From NCBI RefSeq assembly GCF_014654895.1, contig NZ_BNBE01000001.1, positions 992,001 to 1,056,000 of the forward strand: a stretch of 64,000 nt of DNA. Reading direction: 5' to 3'. Below, piece by piece: positions 18,027-26,592 of this stretch. Numbering within the stretch: the first letter of the stretch is position 1; each line of letters opens with the position of its first letter. This stretch comes from Streptomyces filamentosus. Its GTDB lineage: Bacteria; Actinomycetota; Actinomycetes; Streptomycetales; Streptomycetaceae. The notes beneath the pieces are model-generated. The model was not told the DNA's origin. It did no database searches and was given only the letters and a program-made list of their open reading frames with translations. The position numbers were made by a program, and so were the translations under genes.

Positions 18027-19586
18027 TCACGCCCCCTCCCCCTCCTCCCCCGTCGCCTTGAGGGCCAGCCACAGCTCCATGCGGACGTCCGGGTCGTCGA
18101 GCGAGCGCCCCAGGATCTCCTCGACGCGCCGCATCCGGTAGCGCAGGGTGTGCCGGTGGACGCCGAGGTCGGCGGCGGCGGCGTCCCACTGTCCGTGCCG
18201 GGAGAGCCAGGCGCGCAGGCTGGCGACCAGGTCGCCCCGGCCGGTGGCGTCGTGCTCGCGCAGCGCCCGCAGCATGCCGTCGGCGAAGGCCCGTACGGCG
18301 TCGTCGGCGAGGAGCGGCAGTACGGAACCGGCCGCCAGGTCCTCGTGCTCGACGAGGGCGCGGCCCCGGCGGCGGGCCACCGACAGGGCCTGCTCGGCCT
18401 GCTTGTACGCGGTCGCCGCGGTGGCCCGGCCGGCGGGGGCGGAGAGCCCGACGACCACCCCGGCCTCGTCGGCCTCGCGCTCGGCGTACCCGGCGCAGGC
18501 CGCGACGACCGCGCCGCCGTCGCCCGCGAGGACGACGAGCCGGTCCTCGCCCTCGGGGACGGCGAGCACGGCCTCTCCGGCGCGGGCGGCGGCGGCCTCC
18601 AGGGACTCGGCGAGCACCGGCAGCGGGGGTTCGGCACGCTCGGCGCCGGAGCCCGGCTCCGCGACGAGCAGCCGGAAGGGGGCGTCGAGCAGGTCGCCGT
18701 ACACGTCGCCGGCGACAGTACGGGCGTGCTCCGGCTGGCCCGCGAGCATCATGCGCAGCACGGCGGCGCCGAGGCGCTGCTCGGCGGCCTGGAGGGAACG
18801 GGAACGCTCGGTGGTGAGGGTGAGCAGCGCGATCGCGGAGTGGACGGCGTAGCGCTCGGCGGTGCCGAGGGGGGCGCCGGTGCCGACGGCGAGCGCGCCG
18901 CGGACCCGGCGGCCGGTGCCGAGGGACTGGAGCTCGACCCGGTCGTCGGTGCCGCCGACGACGGCGCTGGCGGGGGCGGGGCGTTCGCGCAGCCGCTCGA
19001 CGTCCGGGGTGAGGCGGGCGGCGCGGCGGGCCGCCCAGTCCGGGGAGACGGCGACGACCGCGCCGGAGGCGTCGTAGAGCGCGGCCCAGCCGTCGACGTG
19101 CGCGGCGAGCCGGGAGACGACCGCGTCCGGGCCCTCGGCGAGCGCGGCCCGGGTCAGCTCGCGCTGCGCCTCGAAACCGGCGGTCACGGCCCGGTACTGG
19201 TCGGCGGCGATGGCGGCGGAGACGGCCTTGCTGATCGCGAGGAACGGGGTGCGGCGCGGCACTTCGAGCAGCGGCAGGTGCTCGTCCCGGGCGGCTTCCA
19301 GGAGCGCGCCCGGGATCTCGTCGTAGTTCACCCCCACGGCGAACCCGAGCCCCACGACCCCCGCGCCGAGCAGCCGCCGCACGTACCGGCGCATCGCCTC
19401 GCCGTCCTCGGCGTCCAGCGTGAGGGCCGTGGTCAGCAGCAGCTCCCCGCCCTCCATGTACGGCACGGGATCCGCCAGCTCGCTGACGTGGGCCCAGCGG
19501 ACGGGCGTGTCGAGACGGTCCTCCCCGGCCCGGACGACGAGCCGGAGCGAGGAGTGCTGGACGAGCGAGGCGAGGGTGGGCGGCAT
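18027..19586 (-). CDS. PucR family transcriptional regulator
   Basis: A 519-residue regulator with the N-terminal PucR ligand-sensing domain (about 5-125: RWAHVSELADPVPYMEGGELLLTT), a central GGDEF-like region (about 300-420) and the C-terminal PucR helix-turn-helix (about 455-510: WDAAAADLGVHRHTLRYRMRRVEEIL). Family members control purine, GABA or amino-acid catabolism. With gabT and an aldehyde dehydrogenase on either side, it is a good candidate for a GABA/polyamine-responsive activator. The ATG is at 19586; the gene reads away from gabT and is separated from it by the large membrane protein gene. Confidence 0.9.
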   Translation of the reverse strand: MPPTLASLVQHSSLRLVVRAGEDRLDTPVRWAHVSELADPVPYMEGGELLLTTALTLDAEDGEAMRRYVRRLLGAGVVGLGFAVGVNYDEIPGALLEAARDEHLPLLEVPRRTPFLAISKAVSAAIAADQYRAVTAGFEAQRELTRAALAEGPDAVVSRLAAHVDGWAALYDASGAVVAVSPDWAARRAARLTPDVERLRERPAPASAVVGGTDDRVELQSLGTGRRVRGALAVGTGAPLGTAERYAVHSAIALLTLTTERSRSLQAAEQRLGAAVLRMMLAGQPEHARTVAGDVYGDLLDAPFRLLVAEPGSGAERAEPPLPVLAESLEAAAARAGEAVLAVPEGEDRLVVLAGDGGAVVAACAGYAEREADEAGVVVGLSAPAGRATAATAYKQAEQALSVARRRGRALVEHEDLAAGSVLPLLADDAVRAFADGMLRALREHDATGRGDLVASLRAWLSRHGQWDAAAADLGVHRHTLRYRMRRVEEILGRSLDDPDVRMELWLALKATGEEGEGA

Positions 19587-19729
19587 AGGGACCGGCGGAC
19601 CTTAGAACAGCAGGACCGGACCCGGAGACGCCCCGGCCCGGCGACGGAACGCCGCTGGGGAGGGCGGCGCCCCCGATTGTGCCAGGGCCACCGACCCCCC
19701 GCCCCTCACCCGCCGCCCGCCGCCCGCCG

Positions 19730-22162
19730 TCAGGCGCGGAGGTCGACGAGGAGCGGCGGCGTGCTCGCGCCGTCGACGGTCGTCAGCGAGACGACGGCGT
19801 GGCCGGGCGGGACGGAGTGCGCGAGCTCGGAGGCGGACCAGCGCTCGCGCTCGACCTTCTTCAGCGTGACGGCGTCGGTGGTGACGGCCTTGCCGGTGAC
19901 CTTCTTGCGCAGGGCGTGGATGGCCCGGGTCATCGGCTGGTTGGCGAAGACCGTGTGGTGGGCGACCTCCTCGGTCTCCACCCATTCGGTGCCCCATGCC
20001 TCCGCGAGGCCCCGGCCGTCCCAGGTGGTGACGCCGGAGAGGGCGGCGCGGCAGCCGACGGCCGCGAGCAGCGGTCCGTGCAGCGGTTCGGGCACGTCGC
20101 CGAGGGTCCGCAGGCCGAGGACGACGCCGGCCCGGTGGGTGCGGAGTCGCTGGAGGGAGCGGATGGTGCCGCCGGTGAGCGCGCCCGTGGCGTCGTCGAG
20201 GGTGAGCCCCACGAAATGGGACCGGCGGCCGCCGGTCCGGGCGGCGGCCAGGAACTGGGCGAGGATCAGGCGGGCGAGGAGCTGGGCCGCCTCCTCGTGC
20301 CCGTGCTCGGGAAGCTGCACGCGGACGCGGAGCGGATGGTGGGCGACGGCGTCCAGGGAGAAGGGCTGGGCCCCTCCCGTGCCGGCGCCGAAGAAGTCCG
20401 CGAAGGCGGGACGGTCGAGGAGGGCCAGCCGGTCGGCGAGCACCGGCCCGGGGTCGGCGGGCCCGCCCGCCTGGCGGATCCGGCCTTCCAGCTCACGCCG
20501 CAGGGCGGCGGCTTCGGCGGGCAGCCGGTCGAGCAGCGCGGTGAGCCGCCCGGCGTCCGCCTCCAGGAGTTCGCGCAGCACCGGCACGGAGGGGAAGGTC
20601 CCGTGGACGGCCCGGTAAGGGCCGAGGAGCTGGGCGAGGACGGTGGCGGCACGGCGCGGGTCGAGCGATGCGACGTCCCCCGCCAGGCCCTCGGCGAGGA
20701 GGGCGGCGGCCTCGTCCGGCCCGGTGAGCCCGCCGTAGAGGTCGAGGTCGTACGGGGAGGCGGGGTCGCCGAGCCGGACCACGACGTCGTACGCCGCGTC
20801 CGGACCGTACGCGGGGGACGATCCCCCCACGGTGACGACCGCGCAGGTGCCGGTGAGGGCCTGGAGGGTGAGGGCCTCGGCGGCGGTGGCGGTGAGGCTG
20901 CCGACCGGACCTCCGCCGGACGGCCCGACGACCAGGAGCGAGGTGCCGAGCACGGTCGGATCGAGCGCGACGCCCACACCCCGGTAGGCGGCCGGGTTGC
21001 GCTCGGCGGCCGCGGCCCGGCCGATCCGCACCTGTCCGAGGAGCAGGTCGTGGGGGAAGAGCCGCCGCGGCAGGTCGCGGTCGCCTGAGGGATGCGCCCA
21101 GGCCGCAGCACCATGCCGCAGCACGGTGTCGACGAACCCGGCGAGCCGTCCCGCGTCCTCCCGGCTCTGTTCCCAGTGCCGCCGGATCCGCGCGCAGTCG
21201 ACCTCGTTCATGCGTCCGGAGAGCAGCTCACCGGAGAGCAGCTCGGCGACCTGCCCCTGCCCCGCGGCCCTCGGCCCGGGCCAGGTGGAGAGGGGGGCGG
21301 GGGCGTCGGGGGCGGCCGGGGCGGGGCCGGACCCGCGTGAGGCGAGCCAGTGGCGGACGAAGCCGCGCCAGTCTCCGAGGCGGGCGAAGGGCCACAGCAC
21401 CCCCGCCGTGATCACGGCGTACAGGGTGTAGGTGAGCACGGGCGAGGTGAAGATGGAGAGGTCGTCGGCGACCAGGGCGACGAGGTACAGGACCGGCATG
21501 GCGATGGGCAGGGGATCCCAGCCGACGAGCGGGAACGCTTCCGGCCAGACGAAGGTGAGCGCGATCAACGCCGCTCCCGCGGCGATCGCGGCCCGGACGG
21601 CCGGCTTGTGCGGCTCCAGGAAGTAGCGCGCCAGCTGTCCCCAGGAGCCGAGCTTACCCATCCCGTACACGATCGCGGCGAGGACGATGCCGCTGTACAC
21701 GGAGGTGGCCGCTCTTCCGTGCCAGTCGCGGGGCGTCGTCGAACCGGCGAAGAACCAGTCGTCGGGGGTGAGGGCGGCGAGCGGCAAGGAGAGGTAGGGC
21801 AGACCGCCCTCGTTCCACACGGACCACAGGAGCAGCCCGAGCAGCAGAGGGACCACGACACCGACCGTGGTGACGGGAGCGAGCCGCCGGGCATCCGTAC
21901 GGGCCGGCGGCACGTGCCGGAACCGCCAGACGCCAGGGGGCGCCTCCGGCCGAGGCGCGTCCAGCCACTCCGCGACGGCGTTGCGCGCACCGGGCACGCC
22001 GGGGGCGCCGGGGGGCCGGGGCGGTGTCGCGGGAGGGACAGGCGGCGATCCGGGAGGGCCCTCCGGGAGGGCCGGCGGCGCAGGAGGCAGCGGCGGTCCG
22101 GCCGGGCGTGGGACCGCCGCGCCTCTCGTGTCGCGTGACTCGTACGTGCCGTCGGTCTCCAT
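19730..22162 (-). CDS. Large membrane protein resembling a VirD4/FtsK-type ATPase with degenerate P-loop
   Basis: An 810-residue protein. Residues 1-60 are Pro-rich. About five hydrophobic segments lie between 95 and 275 (VGVVVPLLLGLLLWSVW, IVLAAIVYGMGKL and others). A long cytoplasmic part follows. The region 410-422 (VVGPSGGGPVGS) sits where a Walker A would be, but the lysine position is Pro 419. A later segment (about 650-690: LTLDDATGAL ... LRTHRAGVVLGLRTLGD) resembles the Walker B and sensor region of coupling-protein ATPases. No conjugation gene is nearby. The ATG at 22162 is divergent from gabT with a 254-nt gap. Function unknown; ATPase activity is doubtful. Confidence 0.7.
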   Translation of the reverse strand: METDGTYESRDTRGAAVPRPAGPPLPPAPPALPEGPPGSPPVPPATPPRPPGAPGVPGARNAVAEWLDAPRPEAPPGVWRFRHVPPARTDARRLAPVTTVGVVVPLLLGLLLWSVWNEGGLPYLSLPLAALTPDDWFFAGSTTPRDWHGRAATSVYSGIVLAAIVYGMGKLGSWGQLARYFLEPHKPAVRAAIAAGAALIALTFVWPEAFPLVGWDPLPIAMPVLYLVALVADDLSIFTSPVLTYTLYAVITAGVLWPFARLGDWRGFVRHWLASRGSGPAPAAPDAPAPLSTWPGPRAAGQGQVAELLSGELLSGRMNEVDCARIRRHWEQSREDAGRLAGFVDTVLRHGAAAWAHPSGDRDLPRRLFPHDLLLGQVRIGRAAAAERNPAAYRGVGVALDPTVLGTSLLVVGPSGGGPVGSLTATAAEALTLQALTGTCAVVTVGGSSPAYGPDAAYDVVVRLGDPASPYDLDLYGGLTGPDEAAALLAEGLAGDVASLDPRRAATVLAQLLGPYRAVHGTFPSVPVLRELLEADAGRLTALLDRLPAEAAALRRELEGRIRQAGGPADPGPVLADRLALLDRPAFADFFGAGTGGAQPFSLDAVAHHPLRVRVQLPEHGHEEAAQLLARLILAQFLAAARTGGRRSHFVGLTLDDATGALTGGTIRSLQRLRTHRAGVVLGLRTLGDVPEPLHGPLLAAVGCRAALSGVTTWDGRGLAEAWGTEWVETEEVAHHTVFANQPMTRAIHALRKKVTGKAVTTDAVTLKKVERERWSASELAHSVPPGHAVVSLTTVDGASTPPLLVDLRA

Positions 22163-22416
22163 GAACCCCTGCCCCCTGACCAGCCAGGTCGCCGCGTCTG
22201 TGCCAGCGCCAATCTAGTGGGCGCGGGCCTTCCGGGGAGGGTTTCGGGGAGCCGGGGGGACGCGCGGCGGGGAGAGGGGGCCGGGAGGTCGGCCTGTCCA
22301 CCGCGTCCAACGACACGCCGGCAACACTCCCGATCGGCGCATGCCTGGAGCCCTTCGCCCCGCCTAGCCTGCGGAGGAAACCCGCAAGAGCGTCCAGAAC
22401 ACCCCAGGAGCCCCGC

Positions 22417-23751
22417 ATGAACGCTGTCCCGCAGGAGCGGCGCGTCGTCACCGCCATTCCCGGTCCGAAGTCGCAGGAGCTCCAGGCTCGCCGGCTGGAG
22501 ACGGTCGCCGGGGGCGTGGGTTCCACGCTGCCGGTGTTCACGAAGCGCGCGGGCGGCGGGATCATCGAGGACGTCGACGGCAACCTGCTGATCGACTTCG
22601 GGTCCGGCATCGCCGTGACGTCCGTGGGCGCCTCGGCGGAGGCCGTGGTGCGCCGCGCTTCGGCGCAGCTCCAGGACTTCACCCACACCTGTTTCATGGT
22701 GACGCCGTACGAGGGCTACGTGGAGGTCTGCGAGGCGCTGGCCGAGCTGACCCCGGGCGACCACGCCAAGAAGTCCGCGCTGTTCAACTCGGGCGCCGAG
22801 GCCGTCGAGAACGCCGTCAAGATCGCGCGCTCGTACACCAAGCGCCAGGCCGTCGTCGTCTTCGACCACGGCTACCACGGCCGCACGAACCTCACCATGG
22901 GCATGACGGCGAAGAACATGCCGTACAAGCAGGGCTTCGGCCCGTTCGCGCCCGAGGTCTACCGCGTGCCGGTCGCCTACGGCTACCGCTGGCCCACGGG
23001 TGCCGAGAACGCCGGCCCCGAGGCCGCCGCGCAGGCGATCGACAACATCACCAAGCAGATCGGCGCCGAGAACGTCGCCGCGATCGTCATCGAGCCGGTC
23101 CTCGGCGAGGGCGGCTTCATCGAGCCGGCCAAGGGCTTCCTGCCGGCGATCGTGAAGTTCGCCAACGACAACGGCATCGTCTTCGTCGCGGACGAGATCC
23201 AGGCCGGCTTCTGCCGCACCGGCCAGTGGTTCGCCTGTGAGGACGAGGGCATCGTCCCGGACCTCATCACCACCGCCAAGGGCATCGCGGGCGGTCTGCC
23301 GCTCGCCGCCGTCACCGGCCGCGCCGAGATCATGGACTCCGTCCACGGCGGCGGTCTGGGCGGCACCTACGGCGGCAACCCGGTGGCCTGCGCCGGTGCG
23401 CTCGGCGCCATCGAGACGATGAAGGAGCTGGACCTCAACGGGAAGGCCAAGCGCATCGAGGAGGTCATGAAGGCCCGCCTCTCCGCGATGCAGGAGAAGT
23501 TCCCGGTCATCGGCGACATCCGCGGCCGCGGCGCCATGATCGCGATCGAGCTCGTCAAGGACCCGGTGACGAAGGAGCCGGCCGCCGAGGCCGCCGCCGC
23601 GCTCGCCAAGTACTGCCACAACGAGGGCGTCCTCGTCCTCACCTGCGGCACCTACGGCAACGTGCTGCGCTTCCTCCCGCCGCTGGTCATCGGCGAGGAC
23701 CTGCTGAACGAGGGCCTGGACGTCATCGAGGCGGCGCTCGCCGCCCTCTGA
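22417..23751 (+). CDS. gabT: 4-aminobutyrate aminotransferase
   Basis: A class III PLP aminotransferase, 444 residues, transferring the amino group of GABA to 2-oxoglutarate to give succinate semialdehyde. Visible features: ALFNSGAEAVENAVK (cofactor phosphate site), FDHGYHGRTNLTM, VADEIQAGFCRTG with the PLP-pairing Asp, and the Schiff-base Lys 288 in TTAKGIAGG. The C-terminal GGTYGGNPVAC follows the GABA-AT pattern. The ATG at 22417 is preceded by CCCAGGAGCCC. A strong hairpin follows the stop. The PucR gene and an aldehyde dehydrogenase nearby fit a GABA degradation role. Confidence 0.93.
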   Translation: MNAVPQERRVVTAIPGPKSQELQARRLETVAGGVGSTLPVFTKRAGGGIIEDVDGNLLIDFGSGIAVTSVGASAEAVVRRASAQLQDFTHTCFMVTPYEGYVEVCEALAELTPGDHAKKSALFNSGAEAVENAVKIARSYTKRQAVVVFDHGYHGRTNLTMGMTAKNMPYKQGFGPFAPEVYRVPVAYGYRWPTGAENAGPEAAAQAIDNITKQIGAENVAAIVIEPVLGEGGFIEPAKGFLPAIVKFANDNGIVFVADEIQAGFCRTGQWFACEDEGIVPDLITTAKGIAGGLPLAAVTGRAEIMDSVHGGGLGGTYGGNPVACAGALGAIETMKELDLNGKAKRIEEVMKARLSAMQEKFPVIGDIRGRGAMIAIELVKDPVTKEPAAEAAAALAKYCHNEGVLVLTCGTYGNVLRFLPPLVIGEDLLNEGLDVIEAALAAL

Positions 23752-23794
23752 CGGACGGTCCCGCGCGAGGAGTCGCAAAGAGTGAAGACTCTGT

Positions 23795-23836
23795 GGGGGG
23801 CCGATGGCGGGACGCGTTTCCCGCTGTCGGCCCCCC
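23795..23836 (+). terminator. gabT terminator
   Basis: A two-part stem: GGGGGGCCGA (23795-23804) with TCGGCCCCCC (23827-23836), then after a TG/TG mismatch GCGGGA with TCCCGC, with a 6-nt loop. It starts 44 nt past the gabT stop and precedes the PAP2-like start. Confidence 0.75.
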
Positions 23837-23862
23837 TGCGCGTGGCGTACGGTCTTCCCCAG

Positions 23863-24630
23863 ATGAGAGAAACACCCCGGGCAGAGCCACCCCAGCCCCG
23901 CCCGCACCGTGCCGAAGCGCACACCGCCGGAGCCTCGTGCTCCGGGACTCCTCACCGATCGGACGGCCGCCCGCCCCACACCCCCCGGGGCGCGCGGCAG
24001 CCCGGTCCTCCCGGCCGCCCCGGAACCACCCCCCCTGTTCCAGGGCGGCCGGCTCTCTTCTCGGCGCTCGTCGCCCTCGCCGTCGTGACCTGGCAGGTGC
24101 TCGTCCACGGCCCCTTGGCCAGGCTCGACGAGCGGGTGTCCCGGTCTCTCGTGGACACCGTCCCCCGGTGGCTGAGCGAGCTCGCCTCCGACCTCGGCAA
24201 TCTGACGGTCGCCCTCCCCGTGCTCGCCGCCGCGATGGCATACGCCGTCTTCCGCGGTCGTCGCCGCCAGGCCCTGTCCGCCGGTCTCGCCATGGCCTCC
24301 GTGCCGCTCCTGGTCGTCCCCCTGAAGGAGTGGACGGCCCGCCCCGGCCCCCTCGAACCCTGGGCCCACGGCTACTACCCGTCCGGTCATACGGCGACGG
24401 CGATGGTGGCGTACTTCGGGGCCGCCTGGCTGGTCTCGCGACGGCTCGTCCCCGTCGCCGCCGTGCTGACGGCGGTGACGGGGACGGGGCTGGTCCTCCG
24501 GGGCTTCCACTGGCCGCTGGACGTGGTGGCCAGTGGCTGCCTCGGCTTCCTGATCCTCGGGATCAGCTCTGCTTCGCTGCGTTCTGGCCGAAGTAGGCGT
24601 CGAAGTTCTTCGAGAACTCCCACTGGTTGA
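23863..24630 (+). CDS. PAP2-like membrane phosphatase with weakened active-site motifs
   Basis: A 255-residue membrane protein. A Pro/Arg/His-rich N-terminal tail (about 1-65) is followed by membrane segments and PAP2 motifs. Motif 1 reads KEWTARPGP (Lys 155), so the Arg of the usual KX6RP appears as Gly. Motif 2 is intact (YPSGH, His 176). Motif 3 has GFHWPLD (His 216, Asp 220) but lacks the usual Ser-Arg at its start. Lipid-phosphatase activity is therefore uncertain. The ATG at 23863 was preferred because upstream starts would include the gabT terminator. The last 68 bases overlap the convergent chitinase gene. Confidence 0.72.
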   Translation: MRETPRAEPPQPRPHRAEAHTAGASCSGTPHRSDGRPPHTPRGARQPGPPGRPGTTPPVPGRPALFSALVALAVVTWQVLVHGPLARLDERVSRSLVDTVPRWLSELASDLGNLTVALPVLAAAMAYAVFRGRRRQALSAGLAMASVPLLVVPLKEWTARPGPLEPWAHGYYPSGHTATAMVAYFGAAWLVSRRLVPVAAVLTAVTGTGLVLRGFHWPLDVVASGCLGFLILGISSASLRSGRSRRRSSSRTPTG

Positions 24631-26386
24631 AGCGGTCCCAGTTGATCGACCAGGTCATCAGGCCGCGCAGGGACGACCAGGTGCCGTGGGTCTGGTAGCT
24701 GCCGCAGTTGGTCTTCTTCGTGAGGCAGTCCAGGGCCTTGTTCACCTCGGTGGGGCTGGTGTGGCCGTTGCCCGCCTGGGTGGAGGCCGGGAGGCCGATG
24801 GCGACCTGGTCGGGGCGCAGGCCGGGGAAGAAGCGCTCGGTGTTGCCGGCGACGGGGAAGCCGGTGAGCAGCATGTCGGTCATGGCGATGTGGAAGTCGG
24901 CGCCGCCCATGGAGTGGTACTGGTTGTCCAGGCCCATGATGGAGCCGGAGTTGTAGTCCTGGACGTGCAGCAGGGTGAGGTCGTCGCGCAGGGCGTGGAT
25001 GACCGGCAGGTAGGCGCCGGCGCGCGGGTCCTGGCCGCCCCAGGGGCCGGAGCCGTAGTACTGGTAGCCGAGCTGGACGAAGAAGGTCTCGGGGGCCATC
25101 GTCAGGACGAACTTCGCGCCGTACTTGGCCTTGAGGGTCTTGACCGCCTGGATGAGGTTGACGATCACCGGCGAGGTGGGGCTGCGGAAGTCGGTGTCGC
25201 CGGTCTGGAGCGACAGCGAGTGGCCCTCGAAGTCGATGTCGAGGCCGTCGAGGCCGTACTCGTCGATGATCTTCGAGACGGAGGAGACGAAGGTGTCGCG
25301 GGCGGCGGTGGTGGCGAGCTGGACCTGGCCGTTCTGGCCGCCGATGGAGATGAGGACCTTCTTGCCCGCGGCCTGCTTGGCCTTGATGGCGGCCTTGAAG
25401 TCGGCCTCGGACTCGACGGTCGGGCACTCGGCGACCGGGCAGAGCTTGAAGCGGATGTCGCCGGAGGTCACCGAGGTGGGCTCGCCGAAGGCGAGGTTGA
25501 TGACGTCCCAGGAGTCGGGCACGTCGGCCATGCGGGTGTAGCCGGAGCCGTTGGCGAAGCTGGCGTGGAGGTAGCCGACGAGGGCGCGGGCGGGGAGTTC
25601 GGCGCCGCCCCCGCCGCCGCCCCCGGAGGTCGTGGTGGCGGTGACGGCCGCGGACTTCGCGGACTCGCCGGCGCTGTTGACCGCCGAGACCTGGAAGGAG
25701 TACGCGGTGCTCGGGGTGAGGCCGGTGGCGGTGTACGAGGTGCCGGTCACGGTGCCGACGGCGGTGGCGCCCCGGTAGACCTTGTACGAGGTGGCGCCCG
25801 CGACCGCGGGCCAGCTGAGCGGCACCGTGGTGGAGGTCGGGCTGCCGGCGGCGAGGCCCGTGGGGGCGGCGGGGATCTCCGCCGGGGCGCCGCCGGGGCC
25901 GAAGAGCGAGAGGTCGTCGGCCTGGTAGGCGGGGGTGCCGTACCAGCCGTGGGTGTAGACGGTGACCGAGGTGGTGTTGGCGCCGGTGGTGAAGGTGGTG
26001 GAGAGCTTCTGCCAGTCGGCGGCGGCCTGGGTCCAGGTGGAGACGTCGGTGGTGCCGGTGCCGGTGGCGCCGAGGTAGACGTAGCTGCCGCGGACCCAGC
26101 CGCTGAGCGTGTAGGCCGAGTTGGGCTTCACGGTGATGGTCTGGGAGCACTTGGCGTTGTCGCTGCCGGCCGGGGTGGCCTGGAGCGCCTTGGTGCCGCC
26201 GTGCACGGGGGTGGTGACGACGGCGCCGCTGCCCGCCGTACAGGTCCAGCCGTCCAGGCCGGCCTCGAAGCCGCCGTTGCGGGCGAGTTCGGAGTCGGCG
26301 GCCTGGGCGGCCGGGGAGAGCGCGGCGAGCCCGCCGACGGCGAGCGCGCCCGCCAGCAGCAGGGTGAGGGGTCTGGTGCGGTCCAC
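24563..26386 (-). CDS. Secreted GH18 chitinase with CBM-like and fibronectin III domains
   Basis: An exported endochitinase of 607 residues. The signal peptide is 1-29 (cleavage after AQA). Then come a beta-sandwich carbohydrate-binding-like module (about 31-165, ELARNGGFEAGLDGW), an Fn3 domain (about 172-250, ending in a Gly-run linker) and the GH18 barrel (about 262-607). The catalytic motif is DGLDIDFE with the acid Glu 387; MAPETFF and the terminal GLMTWSINWD are conserved in bacterial GH18 enzymes. The GTG at 26386 follows GGAGG by 5 nt. A promoter with two DasR-type sites lies upstream. The 3' end overlaps the PAP2-like gene by 68 bases. Confidence 0.95.
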   Translation of the reverse strand: MDRTRPLTLLLAGALAVGGLAALSPAAQAADSELARNGGFEAGLDGWTCTAGSGAVVTTPVHGGTKALQATPAGSDNAKCSQTITVKPNSAYTLSGWVRGSYVYLGATGTGTTDVSTWTQAAADWQKLSTTFTTGANTTSVTVYTHGWYGTPAYQADDLSLFGPGGAPAEIPAAPTGLAAGSPTSTTVPLSWPAVAGATSYKVYRGATAVGTVTGTSYTATGLTPSTAYSFQVSAVNSAGESAKSAAVTATTTSGGGGGGGAELPARALVGYLHASFANGSGYTRMADVPDSWDVINLAFGEPTSVTSGDIRFKLCPVAECPTVESEADFKAAIKAKQAAGKKVLISIGGQNGQVQLATTAARDTFVSSVSKIIDEYGLDGLDIDFEGHSLSLQTGDTDFRSPTSPVIVNLIQAVKTLKAKYGAKFVLTMAPETFFVQLGYQYYGSGPWGGQDPRAGAYLPVIHALRDDLTLLHVQDYNSGSIMGLDNQYHSMGGADFHIAMTDMLLTGFPVAGNTERFFPGLRPDQVAIGLPASTQAGNGHTSPTEVNKALDCLTKKTNCGSYQTHGTWSSLRGLMTWSINWDRFNQWEFSKNFDAYFGQNAAKQS

Positions 26387-26428
26387 GGCTGCCTCCGGGG
26401 GTGGGGGAATCGGAGTGGAGCGCGCCAC

Positions 26429-26464
26429 AGCATGGTCCAGACCAATCGAGTGGTCAAGACCTCT
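26429..26464 (-). promoter_or_regulatory. Chitinase promoter with two DasR-like operators
   Basis: On the minus strand TTGACC (complement of 26452-26457) and CATGCT (complement of 26429-26434) are 17 nt apart, a sigma-70-type promoter. Two copies resembling the DasR element (core TGGTCTAGACCA) overlap it: TGGTCCAGACCA (26433-26444), and 26449-26464 containing TGGTCAAGACC. Paired repeats of this type are a known feature of Streptomyces chitinase promoters. The inferred role is repression by DasR relieved by glucosamine phosphates. Confidence 0.75.
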
Positions 26465-26537
26465 GCACGGGAAGGGACTTGGGGAGGGACGCGGGAGCCA
26501 CTCCGGGCGGGGGCCCGGGGGCGGGCCCTGAGGCGGG

Positions 26538-26568
26538 TCCGGGGACGGACTCGGGGACGGCCCCCGGA
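26538..26568 (-). terminator. Possible terminator in G-rich spacer
   Basis: TCCGGGG (26538-26544) pairs with CCCCGGA (26562-26568), 25 nt past the stop of the gene at 26593. It lies in a strongly G-rich spacer (26470-26580) where chance pairing is easier. Confidence 0.4.
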
Positions 26569-26592
26569 GCGGGCGTATGCACGGGGGTGGGT

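Noticed and set aside
19730..22162. Integrated conjugative element carrying a coupling protein
   Set aside because: No integrase, relaxase, replication gene or attachment-site repeat is seen around it.
26465..26592. Small coding sequence in the G-rich spacer upstream of the chitinase promoter
   Set aside because: Only repetitive Gly/Arg/Pro-type frames without ribosome sites; best read as untranslated spacer and terminator.
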